Origin: Beta vulgaris subsp. vulgaris
Taxonomy: Eukaryota > Streptophyta > Magnoliopsida > Caryophyllales > Amaranthaceae
Length of the DNA: 64,000 nucleotides
Reading direction: 5' to 3'
NCBI RefSeq assembly: GCF_026745355.1
Contig: NC_079205.1
Span: forward strand, 45,661,058 to 45,725,057
The notes beneath the pieces are model-generated. The model saw only the letters and a program-made list of their open reading frames with translations, did not search any database and was not told the origin of the DNA. How positions within the stretch are numbered: the stretch's first letter is position 1; each line of letters begins with the position of its first letter. This document shows, piece by piece, positions 34,536-46,279 of this stretch. The position numbers were made by a program, and so were the translations under genes.

Positions 34536-35880
34536 TGTTGTGCATGTACATGTTATGTTTTGATGATGAAATTAATATAATATGTTATAGTATGAAAGTA
34601 TGTAACAGTTGCAACAGATGCATGAAGAAAGGAATTAATAAATGAAGACTTTGAAGAAAAGAAGAATCAAGATTGAAGTCAAGTTTATATGTTCCTTAGA
34701 ATAGTTACTTTGGATTCAAATGTAATATGCTCAAACTTGATGATATGCTATGTGCTAAATATAGAAATATAAAGTTAGTATAATTATTATTTTCTTAGAG
34801 TTAAGAAAATAAATAATTGTATTACAATTATATATCTATATAAAAAGGAAATTAGTTTTCGAAATAAGAAATAAAAAGAATTTAGGAAAAACGTGTTTTT
34901 AGAAAAAGAATTTAATAAAACCGTGTTCATAAAAGAATTTGATAAAAACGAGTTTTAGAAAAAGATTTTACTAAAAATCGTGTTTTGATAAAAACGTGTT
35001 TTTAAATAAAAGATTTTTATAAAACAGAGTTTTACTAAAACGTGTTTTCAGATTTTCTAAAAAGATTTGGAAAATACTTTTTAGATAAAAACAGATTTTG
35101 AGTTGAAAAGAAAATCTAATATGGAAAACTTATCTTTTTAAGTTTAAAGATAAAGATAGAAAAAGATAAAGTTTGTTTTTCTAAAAAGAGAGTTTTATCC
35201 CTTAAATCAAGGATTAAAAGATAAAGATATCTTTGAAAGATTTTCGTCCAAACCAAGTCCTATAAAAGGGTTTTATAACTCACTTTTAGATCTCACGTTT
35301 TCAGAGAGAAAAATCAGAAATATTAAGAGCTGAAAACTATTTCCTACGGCACTGAGCATAGCACTGAGCGAGTCAGATTCAAGTTACTATTATAAGATTG
35401 TAATTGTCCTCTACTTGCTTGACTAAGAAGCACATAATTGAGGATCGTTTTCTTTCTGTAATTTCACTATTATAAAGAGTTTCAATTCTTAGAGTTAAGG
35501 GTTCACTATTATAAAGAGTTTCAATTCTTAGAGTTAAGGGTTGATTGACACTACTAGGGTTAGTAGTGGGGGAATCTTATTGTATCAAGAGGTTGATATT
35601 TTAGGGTTCAAAGAAATAAAGAGTTTTGTTTCGTGTGGACGTAGATCTCAGAGGTGAGATTGAACCACGTTATATCCTGTGTTTGCGTATCAAATCTCAC
35701 ATACTTTAAGTTTATTATTCGCAAAAACTCAAATTAGCGATTTACGAGTGTTTGGCACCGATTTACGAGTGTTTGGCACAGTGCCAGGCACTGAGCCATC
35801 AAAGAGATTTTGCGAAAAGCGATTAGATTTTACCACTCAATTCAACCCCCCCTTCTTGAGTGTCACCTTGTGTTCCAACA
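34536..35880 (+). mobile_element. Solo LTR of a SIRE-type copia element
   Basis: Starts TGTTGTGCATG, ends GTGTTCCAACA, 1345 bp, flanked by the perfect 5-bp duplication AAATC (34531-34535 and 35881-35885). The C-rich tract before the 3' end (AACCCCCCCTTCTTGAGTG) resembles the end of the LTR at 9357-10728, but overall similarity is low, so it is another family. It contains two internal tandem duplications: a 39-bp unit at about 35464-35541 and a 21-bp unit at about 35738-35780. A complete LTR with one target duplication and no internal region indicates LTR-LTR recombination. Confidence 0.87.
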
Positions 35881-35885
35881 AAATC

Positions 35886-36417
35886 CAATGAAAAACATAA
35901 CTAACACTAAGAATTCACTCCGTTTCCTAATTATAGTGTTTGAAAATAATTACATAATTCCTCTAATTATTGTTACTTAGCAACAAATATTAGAATTAAT
36001 GTAATTGTTTGAAAATGTTTCACAATAATTAAATAGATAAAAAAAATATTTTGGAATTTCGATTAATCGTCCACTCAAAAATCATAACCATACTCGTACC
36101 GTTTAATTGTCAATTTTATCACTTAGGTAACTATAACATCAAAACTTTTTTTGTTGGTACGATAACCATCCATTTAAATCATTTTTTCGATATTTCGCTA
36201 CAATTTTTCGATTTTGGTTTTTTATGAACACCATACGTAGACGGACTAACGAGTAGCTTTCGATCCCTGTTTTATCCAAAGGACGAAAATAAACAAAAAG
36301 GTGTCGAAATTAAATAGGGTTTTAGACAGAAGAGTTATCTAACGGCGTCATTTCCTAAACATAAATAAAACCCCACCCTGTAATCTGTATCTGTATGTGT
36401 ATAAGTAAATATTTGAC
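35886..36417. other. Spacer upstream of the WVD2-like gene
   Basis: AT-rich. 36050-36240 carries words (AATTTTTCG, GAACACC) that may pair with 34261-34440 on the other side of the solo LTR, i.e. an older hAT-like element split by it. Otherwise nothing seen. Confidence 0.4.
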
Positions 36418-36425
36418 TATAAATA
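36418..36425 (+). promoter_or_regulatory. TATA box of the WVD2-like gene
   Basis: TATAAATA, followed about 30-50 bases later by a CT-rich leader (CTCTTTCTCTCTCTC) typical of plant 5' UTRs. A 5' UTR exon would run to 36652, where CAAAAGC meets GTAAGTT. Confidence 0.7.
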
Positions 36426-36652
36426 CACAACGGCACGACAAACCACAGGTTTAAGCTCTTTCTCTCTCTCTTTTCTGAGCAAATATTAGAATTCGCCAAC
36501 TAAAGAAAAATCAAACCCAAAAGTAGCCAATTCCAATTTATTGGGTTTTTTCTCACACAAAGGAAGGAGAGAGAAACTAAGAAACTAAGAAACAAGAGAG
36601 AGAAAGTTTCAGGGTCAGGTTCGAGATCTTTCTCAGATCCGACCTCAAAAGC

Positions 36653-38733
36653 GTAAGTTCATTTTTCCCTCTTTCACATTTTTGTTTTTGTTTTTGGGTT
36701 ATCTTTTTCTTGCAATGCTGCTTGATCTATCATGATAATTTACCTTCTAATTTCTTTGTTTTGAGGTTTTAAGTTTTTGTTTTTCTTTCCCACAAATTTT
36801 GAAAATTTCTGGGTTTTCTTCACTTGGTTAATTTACGAGCTATTATTGGTTTTTCTTCATTTTCTTTAACTCTAGATAAATGAGGAGAAATTCAGCTCAA
36901 AACCCTTTTTTTAATTTGAAATTTCTGTACTTTTAGCTTTGTTTTCTTATTTTTCTCTCCATTTTCACCTTTTTTATGCAAAAATTTATCTATTAGATTT
37001 TTTTTTCAGGGAAGTAATTATGGGAAAAGAGTGGAAGGTACAAAAAATGGAATATTCATGCAGTTTAAATTTTTGAAAGGAACTTTCCTTTCCTTTTTTT
37101 TTCTTTTTAATTTTGTTGTTTTATGAAACAAACTCTTGTGTGTGTTTGTGTGTTTGTAAATGGATTTAGTGATATTTTTGTTGGGTCCTAATAAAACATC
37201 TCTTTGTCTATCCAAAAATAATAGTGGGCAAATTTTGTTTGGTAGGTGTGAATTGATTTTTGTTCTTTATGTTGTTTATTGCGGAATTTTAGCATTTTCT
37301 ATGTAGATTTGTTATATCTTTGATATAATTTAGCTTTCTTATCTTCATGTTATAAATTTTAGATTTTGAATGAAATTCAATGGTATAAAATTTATTCAAT
37401 CATTAAATTGATCTTCTTTCATGTAATTCTCTTTTGTCCTAGAGAAATTCATGTCCTCTTTTATAAAAGTCAAATTAGGCAAAGTAACATTCTCAAGGAG
37501 CTTTGGAATGATTCTGTTCGACTTATTCTTCTACCTCTATATAATATATGTTTGACTGTTGGATGAAATTGATGGGCATTTGGAGATTTCATAATGAAAA
37601 AGAATGAGTCTAGGAAAAGAAATATATAAATCTAGCTTGTGTTTGTGAATAATAATAGCTTCCTCTATCCTTGACCCTTTGATCCATCGAGCATTCGTTG
37701 AACCTTTGGGATAACCGTTAGCTGGTTTGGGCTTTCGTCCATTGTCCAAGATTACCCACTGGGGCCCTGCCGTGGGAGTTTGGGTCGTGTCTCAGTCCCG
37801 GTGTGCTAAATGTAAGTTGTAACTGGGGACATAGAATAATCCTCTCTTCATGAAGTTTAGGTTTTATAGTTATCTATTTTTGAATGAAATTATTGGGGTT
37901 GACATAGTGGTCTTGGACATGGAGTAATAAGTTGACATATCTTTAGATTATCGCACTTGGCGGTCTTTTTCTTATTTCCTAAATATTGTTATTAGATGAA
38001 TTGAGGTCAGATCTGATTTAGATTCACACACAAAAGAAGACATTATTCCAAAATATAAGCAAAATAGGTAAAAAATTGATCTTTCTGTTAATACTTGGCT
38101 ACTCTTCATGCATTTTGCTTGACTTTATGAGTTTGCGCTTGGAAAAATTGATTCCGTACCAACTTTGCTGTCTTGGGGGGTGGCACATAGTTCTACTACC
38201 ATATTTTGTAAATTTGGTTGTTGAACGATGTTCATTTCAAAATTGTATGCTACGAATAATCATTCGATATGGATAGGGTAAATCGTAAGGACTTTTTGGG
38301 AACATTTGAAGAAGTGTTGTTAAAGGTGTGCGGAATTTAACAAAATATAACCAGTTTTTGTCCCCCTTTCTTCCTGCATAGAAGCTTAGTTATTTCGTTC
38401 ATTATTTTTTGTGTGATTATAACTTAGGACATTGTTAATAGCCTCCCTTTTCTTTTGGACGTTCATGATTAATTCAAGAGAAAACAACAGGTCAATGGCG
38501 AGAGTTATAAAGATGCTCGAAATGTGGTGTGGAAAAGTGTTTGAACTTTTCTGTATCATTATGATACTAATCATAGATAGTTGAAATCCAAAAAAGGTGC
38601 AACATTAAGTTCATTCTTCGTCTATGTACGAGGGAGTACATTATCTTGGAGGCAATCTGTCAGCTCCTAGACTATTTTCATGCTTACTGAGGTGATAGGA
38701 ACAATATTGATTTCCTGTTTGTGTAATGTGCAG
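36653..38733 (+). other. First intron (in the 5' UTR) of the WVD2-like gene
   Basis: Begins GTAAGTT at 36653 and ends GTGCAG at 38733, T-rich throughout, 2081 bp. A long 5' UTR intron is common in plant housekeeping and cytoskeletal genes and may raise expression. It contains a mitochondrial rRNA fragment (37710-37806). Confidence 0.7.
37710..37806 (-). other. Mitochondrial small-subunit rRNA (rrn18) fragment, nuclear copy
   Basis: On the plus strand it reads GGGCTTTCGTCCATTGTCC, then AAGATTACCCACTG, then GGAGTTTGGGTCGTGTCTCAG. This is the reverse complement of the conserved 16S-like rRNA region around the universal 338 site. The GGACAATGGGCGAAAGCCC-type version is the mitochondrial (alpha-proteobacterial) form rather than the chloroplast one. 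Several substitutions show it is old. It sits in the intron and is not functional. Confidence 0.65.
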
Positions 38734-38737
38734 TGCA

Positions 38738-41700
38738 ATGGGAAGAGAAGTTACAGGTGTACGTGTAGAGCAAATTAAGGCCACTTTTTCCAAGGTTAAG
38801 CCAAAAGTTTCTGCCGATTCAGAACACGAGGCAAATTTCAAATCACCTGAAGCAAACAATGATTTAAAGGATTGTGAGGTGAAGGAATGCACCTCAGAGG
38901 TCCCACGTGCTGAAAATAGTTGTGAAAAGCAGGAGGTTTTGGCCAGCAAGAGCACCAATTTTGAGCCTGAGAAGCCTGATACAAAATCTCCTAAAGCCGA
39001 GGATCAGAAGTTGAGCTCCCCTGATAAAGCCACATCTGGAGCACCAGCTGCTGGGAACTTGAGGATGAAGAACACACCTCAGAAACCTACTGATGTGACG
39101 GTTGATAAGCAAGTCTCGGAGAGTCCGAGAGCAGTTGAAACTCCTGTATCCCCGACGCCAAGCAATTTGAAGTCTCCTAGCTCCTCCAGAAAATCGCAGG
39201 TGACCATCTAATTTCAGTACATGACCCTCATGGGTGTTGCCTATTTGCAACACAGTCATTAGAGCTATCCTTGATTCAGTGTGTATATGACAAGGAAAGA
39301 TTTAAAATTTTTGTTTTTTCTTGGTAAAATTCATGTTGCTTATGTGCTCTATAACTGATAACAATAAGCAAAGGTGAATTGCCTGAAAGGTTAAGAGTCA
39401 AAGCCAGGATTTGGCGTGTGTGTGGATGTAAATCAGTAAATTAGCTTGGGGATTTTTTGGGTAGAAGAAATCTAGCAGTCAGAAGTCAAAACAAGTTTCT
39501 ATAATAGGAGATTCATGTTTAAAATCTGATTAAGGCTGACTATGTGAGTTCTTCTTCTTCCACGTTGAAAAACAAAGTTATTGTGTGGGATAGACAACTT
39601 TCTAAGTCAGTAATTAAACTTAGGTGATGCTCTGTCCTCAAGTTGGGGTTGTTAATTGTTTTCATGGTGGTTCAATCAGTCTTTTTGTAGTTTAGTGAGA
39701 GGCTTATGATGGTTTGCAGATTCTTCATTTCTGTTCTAAGATTTTGTGAAATCGCACTCTTACTTGGATCACTATTTAAGTTTGCAAGCCTACTTCTATT
39801 TCCAAAGCTGATGCTTATGCCACTTCCATGCCTTTTGCAGCCGACTACCCCGCTTGTGGCAAGGAGACCTTCAGATGACGATGACAATTGGTCCATGGCG
39901 TCTTCGTATCCTTTCTTTATGTGGATCATTCTGGTCCTGTAGAATATGCGGGCATTTCAAAACCTTTCTCCATCTTGACTGATGTGGGTACTGCTTTACT
40001 GCTAGTGATTGTATATTATTTTGTGTCAACTTGTTCCAAAATCTTTTCTATTTCAGCGTACCCGTCTATAGAGTATGTTCTTGGACTCTTCTCATATTAC
40101 TTCAATACCTGTGTCGAAGCCTAGAAAATGCTGACATCTGTGTGCCAACATTTCATAAATTAGTCGAGTTGGACAACATACGTGTCTCTGACATGAGTAC
40201 TTGAGTCTTGAGTTAGAGTACCATAGGTTTTACAGCATTTAGGAGCTAATTACGGAAACATGAACATTTTGTTGGATGTATACATCCTTTTAATGGTGTC
40301 TAGTTAAGATGAAGTTTCCTGCAGATGTAATAAAGTCAAATATCACATGTTTAGAGTAGTTCTTCGTGGGGTTAGATGATTTAATATTTTAATTGCATGC
40401 ATTTTCTTTCTTTAAGTATCTAGGTCTTTGGTTTAGGTCTGAGTCTCCAAATAGTTGTCTAGCTGACATTTTGAAATGCTTTCACTTTGCTGCTAATCCT
40501 TAACCTTTCATAGAGCTCGAACTACAAGATCCAGAACTACTGTAGGTGTAGCTCCTACATTTACCTGTACTGAACGTTTGGAGAAACGAAAGGAGGTACT
40601 TTAAATTCAATATATATCTTGATGTAAGTAATATTGTTTAGAATTTATTGATGTGCTGATCCTTTAGAGATCTGATTCTCATCATAGTACTACGCAAAAT
40701 TGGAGGAAAAACGCAAAGCTTTAGAGGCAGAGAAACGGGAATATGAAGCAAGGACTAAGGTATGTACCACTTCTACAAGTATATGAAGTTAAGGAGTCAC
40801 ATGTTAAGTTGAAAAGCAATGACTAACTGTACATCAACATTTTGTTTCTTTCCTACTATCTAAATCTAGGAAGATGATGAAGCGGCTATAAAGCAGCTAA
40901 GGAAGAGCATGACGTTCAGGGCTAATCCAGTTCCCAGTTTTTACCATGAGAAACCTCCACCCAAGAAAGAGCTTAAGAAGGTACATGGCATATGTCTTTT
41001 ATCCATATCTTAACTAAAAAATGAAGTCTGCACCAATGGTTGAGCTGCACTCTTGTATTGTTATTATATTCACACATTCTGCTGCTCGAGCATTGGAGCT
41101 TCATCAAATTATTTTTTAACTTCTTTTTTATGAAATTTGTTTTTATTTAATTTTTTGTAGCTTTCTCCTGTGTCAGCTCATGCCACATTGGCTGAGCCAT
41201 GCTGCTAGGTGTCAATATCTTACTACTTAGGAGTAGAGATAAACATTTTACCGTTAGATCTTTATATTGTATCTAACTCATAAGATTATATTGTTTATAT
41301 TTTTATATATAGTGTTTATGCTTTGGTATTATAATGTTTTTAATCTCTCTTATTTTCTGGTTCGCTAAAGCACCATAATACCAAAACATAAACCCTATTT
41401 AGAAAGCATAAACACTAATTTTTCATGTTTTAGATACAATTGTGATATTTAACGGTTAGATGTTTATTTACCCCCTAATACTCCATATTAGGGCACCTAT
41501 GTCTCAATTTGGACATTAGTCCCACCTACTAGCTTTGTTTCTTTAGTTCCATTTACAAACTCAACTTTTGTTGCCCTGAGAACTGCTCTCTTTTTCCCCA
41601 CTGCTGACATCCATAATTGTCTCACCATCTTGGAATCTCAATACTATTGTCCTGTTTTTCTCAGCTATGTCATTTTCTTGGGGAACCCCCTTGTCTTTAA

Positions 41701-42425
41701 TTCCCAACACTCTTTTATCCTTAAATTCTTCTTGTTTTTAGCTCCCCCCAAAAAAGTCACATTTTCTATATGTTTTTTGTTAGTATTGACTATTCAGAGG
41801 TTCTTGACTTTCAGATGTACATCTGTTGATTTTTTTTATTAATACGTTATATTCCAAAATCACTCAGGTGTCTCATGGATCTTAGGCTCCATTTTTTCAA
41901 CTGAAAGCCCATTACCTGAACTTAGCTTTATCTGAACAGATTCCTCTTTTCTGAACTTATTTTCCCTTATATAAACTTATTGGCCCTAATCTGAACTTAT
42001 CTAGAATATGAGCTTATTTTAGTTGTTAATTGAACTTGGATTTTGATGGAACTTATTGGCCCTTGATCAAACTCATTGACCTTTTAAGCATAGTGTTAGT
42101 AGAATGGTTTTTGGGGGTACAGATAACTGACTTGCATCTGCAATTGGCATCCTAGCTTCCGACAACTCGTGCTGTATCACCTAAATTTGGACGCAGAAAG
42201 AGCTGCAGTGACGCAGTTACCTCTTCTGAGGATAATCTAAGTGCGCGAGCAAGAGCATCAAGGCGCAGCCTAGGCAGTCAGAGGGAAAGCTCGACCCCGA
42301 CTAGCTCTCTCAAGAAGAAGGATCCACTAGGTAAGAGCCGTTTGAAGCAAGTGAAAGAGACCACCAAAAACACTGCTCCTAAGATCACTGAGCAGACGAA
42401 CCCAGATATTGCCGTTCAATCTTGA
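38738..42425 (+). CDS. WVD2-like (WDL) microtubule-associated protein, TPX2 C-terminal domain
   Basis: Six coding exons: 38738-39199, 39841-39905, 40514-40595, 40688-40759, 40870-40980, 42156-42425. All junctions are GT-AG and keep frame, giving 353 aa. The start is ATG 38738, four bases after the acceptor; ATG 38726 lies in the intron. Residues 1-150 are Lys/Glu/Ser/Pro-rich and disordered-looking. Residues about 195-275 are the TPX2 domain ([16 protein letters not shown] with the KLEEK signature, [25 protein letters not shown], then [15 protein letters not shown]). The tail is Ser/Arg/Lys-rich. WVD2/WDL proteins bind and bundle cortical microtubules and affect anisotropic growth and helical handedness. 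A consensus donor inside exon 6 (GTAAGA at 42331) could give a shorter isoform, but the retained frame reads on to a normal stop. Paralogue identity not assigned. Confidence 0.9.
41230..41475. mobile_element. Stowaway-like MITE in intron 6 of the WVD2-like gene
   Basis: GGAGTAGAGATAAACAT and, inverted from the far end, GGGGGTAAATAAACAT, with an inner matching CCGTTAGAT/CCGTTAAAT pair; each end abuts a TA dinucleotide. 246 bp, AT-rich, foldback. TA flanks suggest a Tc1/mariner-type MITE. Confidence 0.5.
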
Positions 42426-43604
42426 TGATCAGTAGGCTTACTTATTACCTCTGGTATTGTGTGGGTCGAGGTTTTCTTATATTTCTTGGCTTCTAGCTTC
42501 TTTTCTTCTGCTCTTTTTCCTGAAGTAGGGTACCGGGAAGGGGAAGACGAAAAGAAAGCACCTTACAAGGAAAAAGAAATTGACCTTTCTCCCGTTCTCT
42601 TCCAACCGTGATTATTTTTCGACTGACTCTTTTTCCAGGGTTTTTTTTTTTTTTGGGTGACATGTGTTGTATATCTTTGTAACTTATATTAGTACATAAT
42701 GTATACCATTAAAAGAGTCACTAAGTCCTAGTATTTTCCACTTTGTTTGATTGTGGGATTAATGGGAATGTGATCTAACTGTCTGTTAACACAGAATTAT
42801 TGGTTTGATATGATTTTCTGCATGACTATTGACTATCATGTCATGTCCCTGTTTTCAACTATATGTATCATGTTCTTTTGGTGGCATACTGGATATAATT
42901 GTAATGTACTTCAAGGTAACAAATATAGTAGAACTATTTGCTGATTTGCGCAAGGTAATCCAAGCGTTTACTATTTGCCTGTTTTTGGTTCAGAATAAGA
43001 AGCCTTCTCAAAAGGGAGATGCTTAAACTGCATAGCTTTTTCACTAATTTCATGGACAAAGTTTCGGCTACAGATAATACTGCACCAAAAGTTAACTACC
43101 CTTCCCTTGTAACTTGTTTCTAACTTCTAATCTCTTCCTCTGAAAAAAGAAAGTGTTCCCCTATGACAAATGTAATTACAAACCTTGGAACATTATTTTT
43201 AATGAAAGAAAGTATATACTTGTGCTTTTGATGTATCTTGTGTTTCTCTAATATTAATGAAAATATTTTTCGAGATGAATTAATGAACATGTAGTCATTT
43301 TCTTTCCTCCAATTGAAGTATTTGGTTCTGTATGTTAATGTTATAAATCAATTTATTTTCTAAGGTAGTTATTTTGTGGGCTGCCATCTCCAAGGGCCTA
43401 ACCCAAAAAACAACTATATCACAAATTCACAACTCTTCAACCCCATAAGGCCGTAATTGCTTTGTGGATTCAAACTCAATCTAAACCCAAATCCAATAAG
43501 TGTTATTATCATAGTAAAACATGGTTGTTAAATGCAACCTTTATTTATTTTTAAAATCCTTTAAGTCACTCCCTCAAAAACGTGAATGTCCAATTATCAT
43601 AATC
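42426..43604 (+). other. 3' UTR and downstream spacer of the WVD2-like gene
   Basis: T-rich 3' UTR begins at the stop. I see no strong AATAAA; AATGAAA-like words occur near 43201. The mRNA end cannot be fixed from sequence. No other gene seen. Confidence 0.45.
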
Positions 43605-44037
43605 TGTTGAAACCCATTAAATGTCCACTTGTGAGTGTTCCACATTGGAGAAAGAGGAGAGAATAAACCACTTTATAAGATGAGGAGTTACTCCTCTTAT
43701 CACCAATTGGTTTTAGGATGGAACCTCCTAGCTTGTAAGTGGGTCAAACTCTCCTCCTCCTTATTGGGTTACCCATGCCCATTTTCATATAATTTGAAAT
43801 TTAACATGGTATCAGAGCCCGGGTTGTGGGTCTCTTCTAAACTGGGCCTCTAATCAAGCAACTGGATAAGGGTTTACCTCGACAGGATGTCCAGCCCCTA
43901 AGAGGATTATTTTTGATTACCTTTCCAGTTAGCTCTAAATTCTAAAGACACTCACAAGTGAGGGGGTGTGTTGAAACCCGAAAGAGGAGAGAATAAACCA
44001 CTTTATAAGATGAGGAGTCACTCCTCCTATCACCAAT
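43605..44037 (+). mobile_element. TRIM element with intact 5' LTR and truncated 3' LTR
   Basis: 5' LTR 43605-43806 (TGTTGAAACCC to TTTAACA, 202 bp), primer-binding site TGGTATCAGAGCC at 43807-43819, about 150 bp internal, polypurine tract GTGAGGGGGTG at 43968-43978, and a 3' LTR from 43979. The 3' LTR lacks about 35 bp near its start and stops at CACCAAT (44037). No protein-coding capacity, as expected of a TRIM. Confidence 0.82.
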
Positions 44038-44040
44038 CCT

Positions 44041-44234
44041 TGTTGAAGCTATGATGTATAGCGCACATCACATGTGAGTGTCCCACATTGATTAAATAAG
44101 GGAGATGGGTTCACTTTGTAATGCAAAGGGGTTACTCCCCTTATTGCCATATGGTTTTAAGGTGGAATCTCCTTTGTGTTGTGAAGTGGACTCTCTCTCC
44201 TTGTGATGGGTGCGGCCCAGGCCCATATTTAACA
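44041..44234 (+). repeat. Related TRIM LTR (full-length, solo-like)
   Basis: TGTTGAAGCTATG to ATATTTAACA, 194 bp, with the same internal words as the LTR at 43605 (GAGTGTCCCACATTG, GGGGTTACTCC, GGTTTTAAGGTGGAA). It is a diverged subfamily member. No clear private target duplication; TAATC at 43600-43604 and TATTC at 44235-44239 match at 4 of 5 bases, which would fit one composite insertion. Confidence 0.7.
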
Positions 44235-44239
44235 TATTC

Positions 44240-45386
44240 TCTTCCTTTTTTTGCCTCCCTGACGCTTGCGATTGAAGATTCAAATTTAGGAATGAATCAC
44301 GTTAATGCTGCTGTGTTTTGTGGTCTACTCCTCTATACAAGATATTAACCCCCCCCCCCACCACCACACCAAAAGAAGAAGTGGGAAACATTCTTCATGG
44401 AGCTTATTGAACTTGCAACTCTAATACTATACAAAAACATGGTTCATCGTTATCATAGTTACGACAAAAAAGAATCACATTTGATTAAGTTAGATTATTG
44501 GCATGTTTGACAAAACTAGTGGTTCTAGTAGTTTTTAGTTGTTGCACCAGCTGTAATTATGAGGGGTAGCTGCTAGGCGCTAGCTGTCTAATAGTAATTG
44601 TTAGCTCTTATCTACTTAGCTTCAATTTACATATTTCAATGGCAGCAGTTTTATATACAAGAACTAATATATATGAAGAAACTTATCAAGTGAGATATTG
44701 TTATAATTGTTTTGATGTGTATTTTTTTGAAAAGTATAAATTGATCAAAATTATTACAAATAAGTATATAATATATATTAATGGATCAAAATATGCATTA
44801 CATTTTGAGATCAACAGGATTGTCTAAGATGTTCAAATTAAGCGTGAAAAATGTTGTAGCAAAAGACTCGTACAACCAACCATTTCAAATCATCCATATC
44901 CATCATATATATCATGAAGCAAACAAGGCGACATCATATCTTTGTAAATCTACAAGTTCTTGTATATGACCTCCTTACAATAGTTTATGGTAAGTTGGGA
45001 GGTAACTTTTTGTCTTAAAGGGGTCACTTAATATAGAAGTAATCCTTTTAAGATAAGAGGTGTCCCCCTTATCTTCAAGTGACCTTTCTAACTTAAAAGG
45101 TGATCCTTTATGGAAGCAAAGTGAACTTACACTAATTTTATGGTAAGACGGTATTAGACAGGACTCACATTAGGTCTTGCAATTGTTGCTAGCTTCGTTT
45201 CTATTCATGCTGGTGTCTTTAAACTATAATACTCTAGTCTAATTTAATAGATTATTCAGGTTTTCCTTTAAAAAAAGGATATCCTAATTCCTTAAACAAA
45301 AATGTATCACTAGAGCTTTGGAGGCTTCTAATTCCAACATTATAATGTACAATTAAGTAGTTTTAAGAAGATGAGAAGAAATTGCA
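44240..45386. other. Intergenic spacer
   Basis: No coding sequence I can support. C-run followed by CACCACC at 44349-44370. AAGGGGTCACTTAA, TTTTAAGATAAGAGG and AAAAGGTGATCC words at 45017-45110 form weak inverted repeats. Confidence 0.5.
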
Positions 45387-45395
45387 TATAATATT
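45387..45395. repeat. MULE target-site duplication, left copy
   Basis: TATAATATT, identical to 46271-46279. Confidence 0.88.
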
Positions 45396-46270
45396 GGGAA
45401 ATTTGCTCAGGTACCCCTGAGGTTTGACGTAATTCCCAAATTACCCCCCATATTTGAGGAATTCTTCAGATACCCCTGAGTATTGGGTTTGGGCTCAAGA
45501 TACCCTTACTATGGACGGAACCCTAACGCCGTTAGGTTTTCTCCCTCTCTCTCCCTAATTTTCTCTCTCCTCCCATTCCCCCAACCACTGCCAACACCCC
45601 TTCCCCAACCTGCGACCAACAGCAGGCGACCACCACCCACTCCGGCGCCGGCGACCCTACCCCCTCCCTTCGCCGGCCAGAACAGCAGTACCCCCGACGA
45701 CCGTACCCCTTCCCTTCGCCGGCCAGAACAGCAACACCCCTGGCGACCCTTCCCTCTCCATTTCCCCCACCCTCGACACCTCACCCTAGCCCTCCCTTCG
45801 CCGGTCAGAACAACAGCACCCTGACACGACACCACGCCCTCCCTCCTTTCCCCCTATCGGAAATGTCCCCCCTTCCCTGTCTCCCACCGTGAGTCGACCC
45901 CCTTCCCTTCGCCACCCAGATATGTCGCCCACAAACCCTTAAACCCGCCCTCAAAACCACCCTAGGCTGCCGTTCTGCTGTTCTGGCCGGCGCCAACGCC
46001 GAGGGTGAGGGAATCTGGAATGGGGAAGGGAGGGGTAGGTTCGCCGGCGCTGGAGTAGGGAAGGGGGGTTTGGCACAGGGTGGGAGAATGGGAGGAGAGA
46101 GAAAATGGGGGAGAGAGAGGGGGGGAAAACCTAACGGTGTTAGAGTTCCGTCCATAGTAAGGGTATCTTGAGCCCAAACACAAACCTCAGGGGTATTTGA
46201 GGAATTCTCCAAATGTGGGGGGTAATTTAGGAATTACGTCAAACCTCAGGGGTACCTGAGGAAATTTCCC
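45396..46270. mobile_element. Foldback Mutator-like element (875 bp) with ~200-bp inverted repeats and GC-rich core
   Basis: The first ~200 bases (GGGAAATTTGCTCAGGTACC...) and the last ~195 are inverted repeats at close to 90% identity by eye, flanked by a perfect 9-bp duplication (TATAATATT). Long terminal inverted repeats plus a 9-bp duplication point to a Mutator-like element. The core (about 45600-46070) is very GC-rich for this window and itself repeats CCTTCGCCGGCCAGAACAGC, at about 45673 and 45714, with relatives near 45796 and inverted near 45968. It could be captured host sequence (Pack-MULE) or amplified element sequence. Frames on both strands encode only Pro-rich low-complexity peptides; I do not call a gene. 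Confidence 0.85.
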
Positions 46271-46279
46271 TATAATATT
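46271..46279. repeat. MULE target-site duplication, right copy
   Basis: TATAATATT, directly after the inverted repeat. Confidence 0.88.

Noticed and set aside
38726..38737. An ATG upstream of the chosen WVD2-like start
   Set aside because: It lies in the intron before the GTGCAG acceptor at 38733; the ATG at 38738 is in the exon and gives the conserved MGREVTG start.
41161..41207. A possible extra exon after TTTTTTTGTAG in the WVD2-like gene
   Set aside because: It is not needed for frame and its translation does not fit the family; exons 5 and 6 join directly with conserved sequence across the junction.
42331..43026. Alternative last exon of the WVD2-like gene at 42997-43026
   Set aside because: Joining the GTAAGA donor at 42331 to the acceptor near 42996 gives an immediate stop; the retained reading is better.
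45483..46212. Proline-rich ORFs on both strands in the Mutator-like element
   Set aside because: They arise from the inverted repeats (the same GSRYPYYGRN peptide appears from both strands) and from low-complexity GC-rich DNA.
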